The position numbers and the translations under genes are program-made. The notes below the pieces were generated by a model. It searched no databases, was not told where the DNA came from, and saw only the letters and a program-made list of their open reading frames with translations. From positions 2,233,501 to 2,297,500 of the forward strand of contig NC_012781.1 in the NCBI RefSeq assembly GCF_000020605.1: a stretch of DNA of 64,000 bases. Direction: 5' to 3'. Shown here piece after piece: positions 63,002-64,000 of this stretch; the stretch's first letter is position 1, and each line of letters starts with the position of its first letter. The stretch is from Agathobacter rectalis ATCC 33656 (lineage in GTDB: Bacteria > Bacillota > Clostridia > Lachnospirales > Lachnospiraceae).

Positions 63002-63267
63002 GGGACGTAAGCGCAGGGGACGGCGTGCACACATACTCTTGCGAGAGCGCATAGCGAAGCTGCCTAGTGTCTGTAGGATTATGCTTAGAACCACAGAAAT
63101 GCACCGCCATGGACGGCGGGGCAAGGCGTTATGCGCCACGGACGGCGCATAAAAGCCGGTTTCGTCAGCCTGCGAAACACTCCGGGCATAATCCGTACAG
63201 ACACTTGGCAGCGTAGCGTAGCGAACGCAAGAGTATGTGTGCACGCCGTCCCCTGCGCTTACGTCCC
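63002..63267. repeat. Long palindromic intergenic element, copy C (inverted orientation)
   Basis: 266 bp with a perfect 42-bp terminal inverted repeat (63002-63043 / 63226-63267). The core is homologous to that of copies A and B but in reverse orientation (AGCGAAGCTG on the left, GGCGCATAAAAGCCGGTTTC in the tip). It lies between glycogen phosphorylase and the tandem repeats. Confidence 0.85.
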
Positions 63268-63280
63268 GACCTACCAAAAA

Positions 63281-63315
63281 AAGAACCCCCGCGGGATGCA
63301 CCCGCAGGAGTTCTT
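63281..63315 (-). terminator. Terminator of glycogen phosphorylase
   Basis: Stem AAGAACTCCTGCGGG / CCCGCGGGGGTTCTT (imperfect in the middle, 4-5-nt loop) followed on the minus strand by TTTTTTTGG, 36 nt after the glgP stop. Confidence 0.88.
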
Positions 63316-63350
63316 AAGCCCAATTTGTATTTAAAGGAGGAAGAAAAATT

Positions 63351-64000
63351 CTAGGCCTCTAAATGCCAGATTTCATCATTGTACTGCTTGATTGTTCTGT
63401 CAGAAGAGAAGAAACCAGCCTTGCTGATGTTGACAAGCATCTTCTTAGCCCAAGCCTTCTTATCCTCATAATCAGCGTAAGCCTTCTCTTTTGTCTTGCA
63501 GTAATCCTCAAAGTCTGGGAATGTCATGAACCAGTCTTTGTTGAGGAGCTCGTTGTAAAGTCTCTCTAAGTTCTCCTTAGAACCAACCTTCATCATCTCA
63601 TCACTTACAAGGAAGTCAACAGCCTTCTTTAAGTCTGCATCCTTGTCATAGTAATCCTTAGAGCAGTAGTCGCCTCTCTCATATCTGTCGATAACAGTCT
63701 GTGAATCCTCACCGAATACATAGATGTTCTCATCGCCGACAAGCTCAGCTATCTCTACGTTTGCTCCGTCACTTGTTCCAAGTGTAATAGCACCGTTAAG
63801 CATGAACTTCATGTTTCCTGTTCCTGATGCCTCCTTAGAAGCAAGAGAAATCTGCTCTGAAATATTTGCAGCCGGGAATAATTTCTCAGCTAATGTTACG
63901 TTGTAGTTCTCAACCATGAATACCTTAAGGTATGGACTTACCTCAGGATCATTGTTGATAATCTGCTGTAAGCAGAGGATTGCATGGATGATATCCTTTG
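63351..64000 (-). CDS. glgP: Glycogen/alpha-glucan phosphorylase (C-terminal part)
   Basis: The frame stays open to the right edge, so 216 C-terminal codons are visible. The PLP-site segment [20 protein letters not shown] with the Schiff-base Lys, followed by DGANVEI, is diagnostic. The visible end NDEIWHLEA is a normal terminus. It releases glucose-1-phosphate from storage glucan. The N-terminal three quarters lie outside the window. Confidence 0.95.
   Translation of the reverse strand, partial: KDIIHAILCLQQIINNDPEVSPYLKVFMVENYNVTLAEKLFPAANISEQISLASKEASGTGNMKFMLNGAITLGTSDGANVEIAELVGDENIYVFGEDSQTVIDRYERGDYCSKDYYDKDADLKKAVDFLVSDEMMKVGSKENLERLYNELLNKDWFMTFPDFEDYCKTKEKAYADYEDKKAWAKKMLVNISKAGFFSSDRTIKQYNDEIWHLEA

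Noticed and set aside
62766..63301. Frames of 114 and 128 codons across elements B and C and the tandem repeats
   Set aside because: They arise because palindromic GC-rich DNA is poor in stops; their sequences mirror each other across arms and have no ribosome sites.

Overview
The window looks like chromosomal DNA of a gut Lachnospiraceae bacterium, probably close to Agathobacter rectalis/Eubacterium rectale or Roseburia. This is inferred from gene content, moderate GC, strong AGGAGG-type ribosome sites and near-consensus sigma-A promoters, not from a database match. Anaerobic markers are a monomeric [FeFe] hydrogenase and an oxygen-sensitive class III ribonucleotide reductase (NrdD). Most genes lie on the minus strand; both ends of the window cut a gene.

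Layout. 1-1.6 kb: PadR regulator with a HAAS-domain membrane partner, then remnants of a toxin-antitoxin module fused to a methyltransferase start. 1.6-10.1 kb: MutS-like ATPase, tRNA-Leu(AAG), HD-GYP remnant, GGDEF-EAL c-di-GMP protein, HEAT-methyltransferase, amidase and ilvE. 10.2-17.3 kb: two large YhgE/Pip membrane proteins with a small membrane protein between them, downstream of folC and degV. 17.4-23.2 kb: M18 aminopeptidase, an unrecognised small protein, cold-shock protein, Ig-repeat polysaccharide deacetylase and hydrogenase. 23.4-28.3 kb: MacAB-type exporter with two different adaptors. 28.4-36.5 kb: cytosolic S8 peptidase, an independent 26-codon lysine-rich micro-gene, a cation antiporter under a yybP-ykoY riboswitch, proline symporter, nrdD with paired NrdR boxes, and a MarR regulator. 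36.6-40.3 kb: heterodimeric ABC exporter. 40.6-45.9 kb: a complete nicotinamide-to-NAD operon (PncA, PncB, NMNAT fused to an NrtR-like Nudix/wHTH, NadE). 46.1-57.0 kb: a type I restriction-modification operon (hsdM, two hsdS, hsdR) enclosing a tyrosine recombinase, a MNT/HEPN pair and a DUF1703-type ATPase/nuclease. 57.0-62.4 kb: alpha/beta hydrolase, zinc-ribbon membrane protein, frameshifted acyltransferase-like gene, hflX and a TPR lipoprotein. The right end is the C-terminal part of glycogen phosphorylase.

The least conventional signal is a family of long intergenic palindromic elements: full copies at 40.3, 62.6 and 63.0 kb and half a copy at the 3' end of hsdR. All share a core, but their outer arms differ between copies while staying self-complementary within each copy, so the fold rather than the sequence is conserved. 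The second is that the segment between hsdM and hsdS1 (hsdS2, MNT/HEPN, recombinase) is bounded by a 14-bp direct repeat, as expected of an excisable specificity cassette. Other points of interest are the three-way alternative pairing downstream of the riboswitch and the Nudix-wHTH-NMNAT fusion that heads the NAD operon.
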